Shown here piece after piece: positions 7,698 through 14,956 of a stretch of DNA of 42,894 nt (position 1 is the first letter of the stretch; every line of letters begins with the position of its first letter). The stretch comes from an uncultured Lachnospiraceae bacterium. GTDB lineage: Bacteria > Bacillota > Clostridia > Lachnospirales > Lachnospiraceae. The stretch spans positions 1 through 42,894 of the forward strand of contig CAJUMC010000025.1 in the NCBI GenBank assembly GCA_910587085.1. The letters are read 5' to 3'. A program made the position numbers and the translations under genes. The notes under the pieces were generated by a model that saw only the letters and a program-made list of their open reading frames with translations, made no database searches and had not been told where the DNA came from.

Positions 7698-7763
7698 TGA
7701 TGCTTTCAGCAATCTTCAGGTATGGCTTATTTCGACTGAAATAATCATATAATTAAAGCATCA
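7698..7763 (+). ncRNA. tRNA-like RNA 4 of array (T-arm lost)
   Basis: TGATGCTTT (7698-7706) pairs perfectly with AAAGCATCA (7755-7763). Inside, TTATTTC (7727-7733) and GAAATAA (7738-7744) form a 7-bp hairpin with a four-base loop. Its first 20 bases resemble the starts of RNAs 5 and 6 (TGAYGC, then CAGCA, then TTC), so it looks like a diverged copy that lacks a recognisable T-arm. Confidence 0.45.
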
Positions 7764-7771
7764 TGAAAATG

Positions 7772-7851
7772 TGACGCTTACAGCATATTCTGGGTAAAAA
7801 GCTTTCCCTCATAAAGGGGAGGACTTTGTGGTTCAAATCCACTGGCGTCAT
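7772..7851 (+). ncRNA. tRNA-like RNA 5 of array
   Basis: TGACGCT (7772-7778) pairs with GGCGTCA (7844-7850), one pair being U-G. The T-arm is GTGG (7828-7831), loop TTCAAAT, CCAC (7839-7842). In the anticodon-arm place, CTTTCCC (7802-7808) pairs with GGGGAGG (7816-7822) around loop TCATAAA. A D-loop-like TGGG is present. Sequence is paralogous to RNA 6. Confidence 0.6.
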
Positions 7852-7878
7852 GCAGACACTAACACATAATTTTTATAG

Positions 7879-7960
7879 TGACGCATACAGCATATTCACT
7901 GGCAAATGGTTCCCTCAAAAGGGGACTTGTGGTTCAAATCCACGAAATTCAATGCGTCAT
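7879..7960 (+). ncRNA. tRNA-like RNA 6 of array, abutting the DUF2828 start
   Basis: TGACGCAT (7879-7886) pairs perfectly with ATGCGTCA (7952-7959). The T-arm is GTGG (7929-7932), loop TTCAAAT (7933-7939), CCAC (7940-7943), with eight extra bases before the acceptor 3' strand. GTTCCC (7909-7914) pairs with GGGGAC (7921-7926). The 3' strand ends next to the ribosome-binding site (AAGGGG, 7965-7970) of the DUF2828 gene. Confidence 0.6.
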
Positions 7961-7976
7961 GGAAAAGGGGCGGGAC

Positions 7977-9437
7977 ATGAGCTTTGCAGATGAGATGAGA
8001 AAAGCCGGAACCTTTACGCGGACGGAGAACGGGGCCGTCGCGCTGAATACAACGGGCAGCGCCTGCCTCGATCTGTTCGGAACGATCGGCTCTCTGCGGG
8101 AGGCGGAGGAGATCAGGATTCAGAGCCTGTTCGCCGAGGCATTCCGGGAGGACCCTCTCTCTGCAGTAAAAATTGTTTTTTACGCGAGGGATATCCGGGG
8201 CGGTCTCGGAGAAAGAAAGACTTTCCGCGTCCTTCTGCGGTATATGGCTGAAAAGCACCCGGACGCGCTTGCACCGAACCTGGATCTGATCGGGGTGTTC
8301 GGGCGCTATGACGATCTGTACTGCCTGATCGGGACGCCGCTCGAGGATGCGATGTGGGAAACGATGAAAAAGCAGTTTGAGGAGGATCGGGACAATCTGC
8401 GCGCGGGAAACGCCATTTCGCTGCTTGCCAAGTGGATCAAGACGGCGGATGCGAGCTCCGAAAAAACGAGAAAGCTTGGGATACTGACAGCGAAGAAGCT
8501 GGGCTATCCGGTTTACGATTTCAAGCGCATGGTGCGCAGCATGCGGAAGCATATCCGGGTTGTGGAATGTCTGATGTCCGCAAACCGCTGGGATGAAATA
8601 CGGTATTCCGAGGTTCCGAGCCGGGCAATGATGATTTACCGGAAGGCGTTTCTGCGGCACGATGAGGAGCGTTTTCAGGAATTTATAAACAAGGCGGCGG
8701 ACGGGGAGGAAAAGATCAATGCCTCCGCGCTCTACCCTTATGATATTGTGGAAAAAATACTGTACCGCCACGAGGATTCTCAGGTTCTGGAGGCACAGTG
8801 GCGGCAGCTGCCGGATTACATAGAAAAAGGGATGAATGCAGTAGTCATGGCGGATGTATCCGGTTCGATGTACGGACGTCCGCTGGCGACCTCCATCGGA
8901 CTTGCCATCTATTTTGCGGAGCGCAATACCGGAGAATACCGGAATCTTTTTATGACCTTCAGCGAATGCCCGCAGATTGTGACGCTGAAGGGAGAAACGC
9001 TGGCGGAGAAAGTGGGAAATATTTCCAAATGCGCATGGGGTATGAATACAAGTCTCGAGAGGGCGTTTATGCGTGTTCTTGACATTGCGGCGCGCGGGCG
9101 CGTAAGGAAGGACGAGATGCCGAGAGCCATTATCGTTATCTCGGACATGGAGATTGATTCCTGCGGGGATAAGGAATGGTCCTTCTACGAGGAGATGGAG
9201 GAGAGATATCGGGAGAACGGCTATGAGATCCCGAATGTCGTGTTCTGGAATGTCAACAGCAGGCATGACGTGTTCCACGCGGACAAGAGCCGCCGGGGCG
9301 TGCAGCTGTGCAGCGGCCAGTCTGTAACCGTGTTCCGGCAGATGCTTGCATGCATTGGAAGCACGCCGCTTGAGCTGATGCAGAAGGTTATCAGTTCGGA
9401 GCGCTACGCCTGCATCCGAATCGAAAAAAAGGATTGA
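7977..9437 (+). CDS. DUF2828 protein: TROVE/Ro60-like helical region plus vWA
   Basis: A 486-residue protein. Residues 1-280 are helical and carry the DUF2828 signature FYARDIRGGLGERKTF (about 68-83), comparable to the HEAT-repeat ring of TROVE/Ro60 proteins. Residues 285-480 are a von Willebrand A domain with a complete MIDAS: DVSGSM (Asp293, Ser295, Ser297), Thr358 in GMNTSLERAF, and Asp390 in VISDMEID. No signal peptide or membrane segment is seen. The start at 7977 is chosen for AAGGGGCGGG just upstream; an in-frame ATG at 7959 falls inside the acceptor stem of RNA 6. Established knowledge: bacterial Ro60 (Rsr) binds Y RNAs with tRNA-like modules. Inference: this protein binds the adjacent RNAs. 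The stop codon overlaps the -35 of the next operon. The family call is firm; the RNA-binding role is not. Confidence 0.8.
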   Translation: MSFADEMRKAGTFTRTENGAVALNTTGSACLDLFGTIGSLREAEEIRIQSLFAEAFREDPLSAVKIVFYARDIRGGLGERKTFRVLLRYMAEKHPDALAPNLDLIGVFGRYDDLYCLIGTPLEDAMWETMKKQFEEDRDNLRAGNAISLLAKWIKTADASSEKTRKLGILTAKKLGYPVYDFKRMVRSMRKHIRVVECLMSANRWDEIRYSEVPSRAMMIYRKAFLRHDEERFQEFINKAADGEEKINASALYPYDIVEKILYRHEDSQVLEAQWRQLPDYIEKGMNAVVMADVSGSMYGRPLATSIGLAIYFAERNTGEYRNLFMTFSECPQIVTLKGETLAEKVGNISKCAWGMNTSLERAFMRVLDIAARGRVRKDEMPRAIIVISDMEIDSCGDKEWSFYEEMEERYRENGYEIPNVVFWNVNSRHDVFHADKSRRGVQLCSGQSVTVFRQMLACIGSTPLELMQKVISSERYACIRIEKKD

Positions 9438-9462
9438 CAATTTCCGCTTCTTCTGATACACT
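9434..9462 (+). promoter_or_regulatory. Promoter of the T-box ilvDB operon
   Basis: Perfect -35 TTGACA (9434-9439), a 17-base spacer, and TACACT (9457-9462). The -35 overlaps the DUF2828 stop codon (9435-9437). Transcription is expected to start near 9469. Confidence 0.8.
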
Positions 9463-9468
9463 CTATTT

Positions 9469-9893
9469 TAAACAGCAGCGTTTTGACGATTTAACGCAGC
9501 AAATTATGGAAGCGAAAGCCGGGAAAAAAGATGCACGGCGGAAGCGAGGAGCTGCTGTTGAAAACCTTGCTACAGGCGATGATGAGGAGGAGTATCTGTC
9601 CGGCGGATGCCAAAGAGAGGAAGCGGTCGGTGCGAGCTTTCGTGAAGCGGACAGGGAAGTAGCCTTGGAGCCCCGGGGCGAACGGCATTGGCTCAGTAGA
9701 TTCCGGCGGAAGCTCCCACGTTACCGGGAGGAGGATATTCGCGCGCAGCGCGCAGAACCGGCGGAATGTCATGGCCGGCAGAGGCGCTATATACCGAGTA
9801 TCTGCAGAGTGCAGAAGGATTTCTGAATTTAGGTGGTACCGCGGATGGATGGATTCGCCCTAAGCTACGACAAGTGGCCTGGGGCGATTTTTT
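9469..9893 (+). promoter_or_regulatory. T-box leader controlling ilvD-ilvB
   Basis: The T-box sequence AGGTGGTACCGCGG is at 9831-9844, followed by an intrinsic terminator. Stem I is recognisable: GATGAGGAGGAGTA (9581-9594), then CTGTCC (9596-9601) pairing with GGACAG (9649-9654), the AGAGAG motif (9614-9619) at its distal part, and the specifier side GGAAGTAGCCTTGGAGC (9655-9671). The likeliest specifier is GTA (9659-9661), a valine codon, which fits the operon; the assignment by eye is uncertain. An extra hairpin, AACAGCAGC (9471-9479) with GCTGCTGTT (9551-9559), precedes stem I. Uncharged tRNA should stabilise the antiterminator and turn on the genes. Confidence 0.88.
9855..9893 (+). terminator. 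T-box-regulated intrinsic terminator
   Basis: TCGCCC (9855-9860) pairs with GGGCGA inside 9881-9887, followed by six T at 9888-9893. It competes with the antiterminator that uses the T-box sequence at 9831-9844. Confidence 0.8.
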
Positions 9894-10034
9894 ATGCACA
9901 GTGGCGCGCATAAAGAGCACGGATCGCGCAATATGCATGCTGCGCGGCGCGCCGGATAACTATATGACTATTTTATTAAGGGATAGGAAAGAACAAAAAA
10001 GGGATATGAAAGACAGAAAAAGGAGGAGATCTGT

Positions 10035-11699
10035 ATGAAAAGCGATTCGGTAACAAAGGGGATGCAGCAGGCGCCGCACCGCTCCCTGTTCAATGCGCTC
10101 GGTATGACAAAGGAGGAGCTTGACCGGCCGCTGGTCGGCATTGTCAGCTCGTACAATGAGATCGTGCCGGGACATATGAATCTGGATAAAATCGTGAACG
10201 CCGTGAAAATGGGCGTGGCGATGGCGGGCGGGACGCCCGTTATGTTCCCGGCAATCGCCGTCTGCGACGGCATCGCGATGGGGCATGTCGGCATGAAATA
10301 TTCCCTCGTAACCCGCGACCTGATTGCGGATTCGACGGAAGCCATGGCGATGGCGCACGCGTTTGACGCGCTTGTGATGGTGCCGAACTGCGATAAAAAT
10401 GTGCCGGGCCTTCTGATGGCGGCGGCGCGCTTAAACATTCCGACAGTTTTTGTTTCCGGCGGGCCGATGCTGGCCGGACATGTAAAGGGACATAAAACAA
10501 GCCTTTCCAGTATGTTTGAGGCCGTGGGCTCCTTTGCCGCGGGCAAAATGAGCGAGGAGGATGTGCAGGAATTCGAGAACAAGGCTTGCCCGACCTGCGG
10601 TTCCTGCTCCGGCATGTACACCGCGAACAGCATGAACTGCCTGACCGAGGTACTCGGCATGGGCCTGCAGGGCAACGGCACAATCCCGGCAGTCTACTCC
10701 GAGCGGATCAAGCTTGCGAAGCATGCGGGCATGCAGGTGATGGAGCTGCTCCGCAAGAATATCCGTCCGCGCGATATTATGACGGAGGCGGCGTTTTGCA
10801 ATGCGCTGACAATGGACATGGCGCTCGGCTGCTCGACGAACAGCATGCTGCATCTTCCGGCGATTGCACACGAGGCCGGCGTGGAGCTCAATGTGGATAT
10901 CGCGAACGAGATCAGCGCGAAAACGCCGAATCTCTGCCATCTTGCGCCGGCAGGTTCGACCTATATGGAGGATCTGAACGAGGCGGGCGGCATTTATGCG
11001 GTGATGAAGGAGATCAGTAAAAAGGGACTTCTGAATCTCGACTGCATGACAGCGACCGGAAAAACCGTGGGCGAGAATATTCAGAATGCGGTGAACCGCA
11101 ATCCGGAGGTAATCCGCCCGGTGGAAAATCCGTACAGCGAAACCGGCGGCATCGCCGTATTAAAGGGCAATCTGGCGCCGGATTCCGGCGTGGTAAAGCG
11201 CTCGGCAGTCGTGCCGGAGATGATGGTGCATGAGGGTCCGGCGCGGGTGTTTGACTGTGAGGAGGACGCGATTGCGGCGATCAAGGGCGGAAAAATTGTG
11301 GCGGGCGACGTTGTCGTAATCCGCTACGAAGGCCCGAAAGGCGGCCCGGGCATGCGGGAAATGCTTAATCCGACCTCGGCAATCGCGGGCATGGGACTCG
11401 GCTCTTGCGTGGCGCTGATAACGGACGGACGTTTTTCGGGAGCTTCCCGCGGCGCGTCCATCGGCCATGTCTCGCCGGAGGCGGCGGTCGGCGGTCCGAT
11501 CGCGCTGGTCGAGGAGGGAGATATAATAAAAATTGATATCCCGGCAAACAAGCTGGAGCTTGCGGTATCGGACGAGGAGCTTGCGGCAAGGCGTGCGAAA
11601 TGGCAGCCGAGGCAGCCGGAGATTACGACGGGATATCTTGCCCGCTATGCGGCGATGGTGACCTCGGGCAACCGCGGCGCAATTCTGGAAATAAAATAA
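10035..11699 (+). CDS. ilvD: Dihydroxy-acid dehydratase
   Basis: A 554-residue IlvD, which dehydrates 2,3-dihydroxy-isovalerate and -methylvalerate to the 2-oxo acids of valine and isoleucine synthesis. Iron-sulfur cysteines are in VPNCDKNVPG (about residues 117-126) and CPTCGSCSGMYTANSM (about 187-202); the metal and substrate loop ALGCSTNSMLHL and the C-terminal RFSGASRGASIGHVSPEA, with the active-site serine, are present. Length is typical. AAGGAGGAG lies just upstream of the ATG. It is the first gene behind the T-box leader and is followed by ilvB after 157 bases. Confidence 0.96.
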   Translation: MKSDSVTKGMQQAPHRSLFNALGMTKEELDRPLVGIVSSYNEIVPGHMNLDKIVNAVKMGVAMAGGTPVMFPAIAVCDGIAMGHVGMKYSLVTRDLIADSTEAMAMAHAFDALVMVPNCDKNVPGLLMAAARLNIPTVFVSGGPMLAGHVKGHKTSLSSMFEAVGSFAAGKMSEEDVQEFENKACPTCGSCSGMYTANSMNCLTEVLGMGLQGNGTIPAVYSERIKLAKHAGMQVMELLRKNIRPRDIMTEAAFCNALTMDMALGCSTNSMLHLPAIAHEAGVELNVDIANEISAKTPNLCHLAPAGSTYMEDLNEAGGIYAVMKEISKKGLLNLDCMTATGKTVGENIQNAVNRNPEVIRPVENPYSETGGIAVLKGNLAPDSGVVKRSAVVPEMMVHEGPARVFDCEEDAIAAIKGGKIVAGDVVVIRYEGPKGGPGMREMLNPTSAIAGMGLGSCVALITDGRFSGASRGASIGHVSPEAAVGGPIALVEEGDIIKIDIPANKLELAVSDEELAARRAKWQPRQPEITTGYLARYAAMVTSGNRGAILEIK

Positions 11700-11856
11700 C
11701 GGCGGGCAGTGTACCGGCGGCCTTAAGAGCAGCCGCGCAGTACGGCAGCGAAATGCAGAAAAAAGCGTTTTCAGGTTTTTATGGGTGCAAAATTGCGGGC
11801 AGACCCGGATACGCACGGGTAAATATGCCGAATACACAGGAAAGAGAGGAAAAAGG

Positions 11857-13539
11857 GTGCAGTTAAACGGTTCTGAAATTATTATCGAGTGTCTGAAGGA
11901 GCAGGGTGTGGATACCGTATTCGGCTATCCCGGCGGAGCAATATTGAATGTATACGATGCGCTGTATAAGCATTCGGATGAGATCAAGCATATTTTAACC
12001 TCGCACGAGCAGGGGGCGTCCCACGCGGCGGACGGCTACGCGCGGGCAACCGGCCGGGTCGGTGTGTGCATGGCTACCTCCGGGCCGGGGGCGACCAACC
12101 TTGTCACGGGAATCGCGACGGCGTATATGGATTCCGTGCCGGTTGTCGCCATTACGGCAAACGTGACCGTGCCGCTGCTCGGCAAGGACAGCTTTCAGGA
12201 GATTGACATTGCGGGCATTACGATGCCGATTACAAAGTACAGCTTTATTGTAAAGAATGTGGAAGAACTGGCTCCGACGCTGCGCCGTGCGTTTAAAATT
12301 GCGCAGACCGGCAGGCCGGGACCGGTGCTTGTCGATGTGACAAAGGATGTTACAGCGGCGGTGACGGAATACGAGAGACAGGAGCCGGTGCCGGTTGTGC
12401 GGAGCACGGAAAAAATAACGGAGGCGGATATTGAGGCGGCGCTGCGGATGCTGTCTGAAGCAGAAAAGCCGATGATCTTTGTCGGCGGCGGTGCAGTGAG
12501 CGCGGAAGCCTCGGAGGAGCTGAAAAAATTTGTGGATCGGATGGACGCGCCGGTGACGGATACGCTGATGGGCAAGGGCGCGTTTGACGGCGGGGATGAC
12601 CGCTATGTCGGCATGCTCGGAATGCACGGGACAAAGGCGGCAAATTACAGCGTGACCGAATGCGACCTGCTTGTGACCGTCGGCGCGCGCTTCTCCGACC
12701 GCGTAACCGGCAATGCAAAGAAATTTGCCTGCAACGCGAAGATTCTGCAGTTTGATATCGATCCTGCCGAGATCAATAAAAATATCACCGTGAACGCCAG
12801 CGTGATCGGCGATGTGAAGGAAATTCTCACGCGCATCAACGAAAGGCTGCCGCAGCAGGAGCACGGAGCATGGCTTGCAAAGGTTCGGGCGCTCAGCGCG
12901 GAAAAACCGCTTTCGTATCATCGGGATGTACTGACCGGTCCTTATGTTATGGAGAAACTCTACGAGATCACCGGCGGGGACGCAACGATTGTTACGGAAG
13001 TCGGACAGCATCAGATGTGGGCGGCGCAGTTCTACAAATACAAAAAGCCGCGGACGCTCATTACGTCGGGGGGCCTCGGGACAATGGGCTACGGCCTGGG
13101 CGCGGCGATCGGTGCGAAGACGGCAAAGCCGGATTCGCTGGTATTCAATATTGCGGGCGACGGCTGTTTCCGCATGAATATGAACGAGCTGGCGACGGCG
13201 GTGCGCTGCGGAGTTCCGGTAATCGAACTGGTGTTCAACAATTCCGTGCTCGGCATGGTGCGTCAGTGGCAGACGCTCTTTTACGGGAAGCGTTATTCCA
13301 GCACCGTACTGAACGACAGCGTGGATTTCGTTAAGCTGGCGCAGGCGATGGGGGCGGAGGCGTTCCGCATTACGAAGTGCGATGAGGTGGAGGAGGTACT
13401 GAAGAAGGCCATTGCCCTGAACCGGCCGGTTCTCATTGACTGCGTGATTGACAGCGACGACAAGGTATGGCCGATGGTGCCGCCGGGAGCCGCGATTGAG
13501 GAGGCGTTTTCGGAGGAGGATCTGGAGGAGAAAATCTGA
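11857..13539 (+). CDS. ilvB: Acetolactate synthase large subunit
   Basis: A 560-residue thiamine-diphosphate enzyme that condenses pyruvate to acetolactate, or with 2-oxobutyrate to acetohydroxybutyrate. The catalytic glutamate is in TSHEQGASHAADGYAR (about residues 45-60); the central FAD domain and the ThDP motif GDGCFRMN...FNN (about 455-485) are present, as is the FAD-type family signature GPGATNLVTG. The start is GTG at 11857 with GAGAGGA six bases upstream; the frame is open further upstream but without such a site and outside the family alignment. No small regulatory subunit (ilvN) and no ilvC follow; the operon ends at the terminator near 13692. Confidence 0.93.
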   Translation: MQLNGSEIIIECLKEQGVDTVFGYPGGAILNVYDALYKHSDEIKHILTSHEQGASHAADGYARATGRVGVCMATSGPGATNLVTGIATAYMDSVPVVAITANVTVPLLGKDSFQEIDIAGITMPITKYSFIVKNVEELAPTLRRAFKIAQTGRPGPVLVDVTKDVTAAVTEYERQEPVPVVRSTEKITEADIEAALRMLSEAEKPMIFVGGGAVSAEASEELKKFVDRMDAPVTDTLMGKGAFDGGDDRYVGMLGMHGTKAANYSVTECDLLVTVGARFSDRVTGNAKKFACNAKILQFDIDPAEINKNITVNASVIGDVKEILTRINERLPQQEHGAWLAKVRALSAEKPLSYHRDVLTGPYVMEKLYEITGGDATIVTEVGQHQMWAAQFYKYKKPRTLITSGGLGTMGYGLGAAIGAKTAKPDSLVFNIAGDGCFRMNMNELATAVRCGVPVIELVFNNSVLGMVRQWQTLFYGKRYSSTVLNDSVDFVKLAQAMGAEAFRITKCDEVEEVLKKAIALNRPVLIDCVIDSDDKVWPMVPPGAAIEEAFSEEDLEEKI

Positions 13540-13691
13540 AGGTTTCCATGCCCGAATATTAAACTTTAAAGGCATAATCAAGCTTTTTTATGATACTGTA
13601 ATGGCAGGCAGGTCCGCGGTAAGCCCGGGGAGGCCTTCTATTAACAAGAGCATAAGAACGCAGCAGCTTCAGGGGCTGTCAGCGCTGTGAA
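13540..13691. other. Intergenic stretch after ilvB
   Basis: No gene or strong structure is seen between the ilvB stop and the terminator at 13692. With the following promoter region the gap to the next gene is 316 bases. Confidence 0.4.
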
Positions 13692-13730
13692 AAACACCGT
13701 TTCCGAATTAAAATCGGAACGGTGTTTTTG
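13692..13730 (+). terminator. Intrinsic terminator of the ilvDB operon
   Basis: AACACCGTTTCCGA pairs with TCGGAACGGTGTT around an ATTAAAA-type loop (one bulged T), followed by a T-tract. The preceding A-run means it could also work on the opposite strand. Confidence 0.85.
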
Positions 13731-13774
13731 TCTGGCTTCCGTTCCTTTTCCGTTTTCTGCCGGTCTTTTTTCTC

Positions 13775-13803
13775 TTGACAAACGGCAGAAGGCATATTAT
13801 AAT
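13775..13803 (+). promoter_or_regulatory. Promoter of the MarR operon
   Basis: Perfect TTGACA (13775-13780), a 17-base spacer and perfect TATAAT (13798-13803). An operator-like palindrome follows at 13809-13824. Confidence 0.85.
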
Positions 13804-13808
13804 TTAAA

Positions 13809-13824
13809 TGTTCTACATAGAACA
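13809..13824. promoter_or_regulatory. Palindromic operator, likely MarR autoregulation
   Basis: TGTTCTA-CA-TAGAACA, two perfect 7-base arms with a 2-base centre, placed across the expected transcription start of the marR operon. MarR proteins commonly repress their own operon from sites like this. The binding itself is inferred. Confidence 0.65.
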
Positions 13825-13855
13825 ATTCTAATTAGATTTGAGGTGGTACTAAATT

Positions 13856-14314
13856 TTGGAGACGAGAGGCGGATTTTATATTACACAGATCAAACAGCTG
13901 CAGGAGCGGATTTTTGAGAGCCTGCTGAGCGATGCAGGGCTTGAGCTGAGCGGCGGGCAGGGAAGGATTCTGTTTGTTCTGTGGAAAAGGGACCGGCTGA
14001 CCGTCGGCGAGATCGGCAGGGAGACATCCCTCGCCAAAAATACGGTTTCCGCTGTTGTGGACGGCATGGTGCGGAAGGGAATTCTGGAGCGTGCCGTAAA
14101 TCCTGACAACCGCCGGGAAACCATAATATCTCTGACCGAATATGCCAAAGGCATGCAGGAGAGATACGAAGAGGTATCACAGCGGATGAACGAGCTGTTT
14201 TACCAGGGATTTACCGAAAAAGAGCGGGAACAGTTTGAAGGGTATCTTGCCCGGATTCGGGACACGCTGGTGCGGGCGGAGGATGCAGGAAAGGCCGGAG
14301 GATTCCGGAGGTAA
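13856..14314 (+). CDS. MarR-family transcriptional regulator
   Basis: A 152-residue winged-helix regulator. The helix-turn-helix lies around residues 50-75 (LTVGEIGRETSLAKNTVSAVVDGM), followed by the wing with NPDNRRETIISLTEYAKG, in which the DxR of MarR wings is visible. Flanking helices would form the dimer interface. The start is a TTG at 13856, nine bases after AGGTGG (13841-13846); no upstream ATG or GTG with a site is available. It is the first gene of an operon with the FMN-binding protein, and a palindrome at the promoter suggests self-repression relieved by a small ligand that cannot be named. Confidence 0.85.
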   Translation: METRGGFYITQIKQLQERIFESLLSDAGLELSGGQGRILFVLWKRDRLTVGEIGRETSLAKNTVSAVVDGMVRKGILERAVNPDNRRETIISLTEYAKGMQERYEEVSQRMNELFYQGFTEKEREQFEGYLARIRDTLVRAEDAGKAGGFRR

Positions 14315-14325
14315 AGGAGGACATT

Positions 14326-14739
14326 ATGAGAACAAGGGAACAGCTGTATGATATGATTCGGCGGCAGAAGGCACTTTACGTCGGTTCTGTGGACGGGGAC
14401 GGTTTCCCGAACATCAAAGCGATGTTTGCACCGCGCAGAATCGAGGGGGACAGCATTTATCTGAGCACAAACACCTCGTCGATGCGGGCGCGGCAGTTTG
14501 CGGAAAATTCGAAGGCGTCCGTTTATATGGCGGAGGGCGGCGAGGGGATTATGCTGCTCGGGACGATGGAGGTACTGCATGATGCGGAGTCGAAACGGTC
14601 AATCTGGCGCGACGAGGATGTGATGTATTACAAAGAGGGTGTCGATGATCCCGATTATTGTGTTTTCAAATTTACGGCGCAGAGAGGCAGGCGGTACTGT
14701 GCCGGGGAATCGGAGGATTTTCTGACCGCGGAGCTGTGA
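14326..14739 (+). CDS. Pyridoxamine 5'-phosphate oxidase-like FMN-binding protein
   Basis: A 137-residue single-domain split-barrel protein. Family features are an N-terminal helix, then KALYVGSVDGDGFPNIKAMFAP, the STNTSSMRARQFAENSKASVYM segment, and GTMEVL. Proteins of this kind bind FMN or F420 and often reduce small molecules, but the substrate cannot be told from sequence. AAGGAGG lies before the ATG and the gene begins 11 bases after marR, so it is probably controlled by that regulator. A tandem repeat begins 5 bases after its stop. Confidence 0.8.
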   Translation: MRTREQLYDMIRRQKALYVGSVDGDGFPNIKAMFAPRRIEGDSIYLSTNTSSMRARQFAENSKASVYMAEGGEGIMLLGTMEVLHDAESKRSIWRDEDVMYYKEGVDDPDYCVFKFTAQRGRRYCAGESEDFLTAEL

Positions 14740-14744
14740 CAGAG

Positions 14745-14947
14745 GTAAAGGTCAGCTGCGGGGAAGAGGCGACGAGCGTCCTGAACCCGCAGGTTAGAAG
14801 GAAAGTAAAGCTCAGCTGCGGGAAAGGGGCGACGAGCGTCCTGAATCTGCTGATCAGAAGGAAAGCAAAGGTCAGCTGCGGGGAAGAGGCAACGAGCGTC
14901 CTGAACCTGCAGGTCAGAAGGAAAGTAAGGCTCGGCTGCGGAAAAGG
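14745..14947 (+). repeat. 60-bp tandem repeat, three copies plus a partial fourth
   Basis: Units start at 14745, 14805, 14865 and 14925 with the same phase (GTAAAGGTCAGCTGCGGG and variants), each containing GACGAGCGTCCTGAA and a weak CTGCGG...CCGCAG or similar inverted match. The period is an exact multiple of three and one forward frame (14658-14975) stays open through it, giving a 20-residue repeat with SCGEEATSVLN. There is no ribosome-binding site for that frame. It fills the gap between two genes of the MarR operon. Confidence 0.9.
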
Positions 14948-14956
14948 GAGGCTGTT

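Noticed and set aside
7366..7960. Ordinary tRNA gene cluster
   Set aside because: None of the structures has a 5-bp anticodon stem with a seven-base loop, sizes range from 66 to 122, and two have defective T-arms.
7896..9461. A 521-codon minus-strand frame opposite the DUF2828 gene
   Set aside because: Antisense shadow of a gene with clear motifs; no ribosome-binding site and no recognisable domain.
9434..9826. A 130-codon open frame between the DUF2828 gene and ilvD
   Set aside because: It coincides with the T-box leader; no ribosome-binding site and RNA structure explains the sequence.
11995..13581. A 528-codon minus-strand frame opposite ilvB
   Set aside because: Antisense shadow of a well-supported acetolactate synthase gene.
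14745..14947. CRISPR array
   Set aside because: The units are 60-base contiguous tandem copies without spacers, and no cas genes are present.
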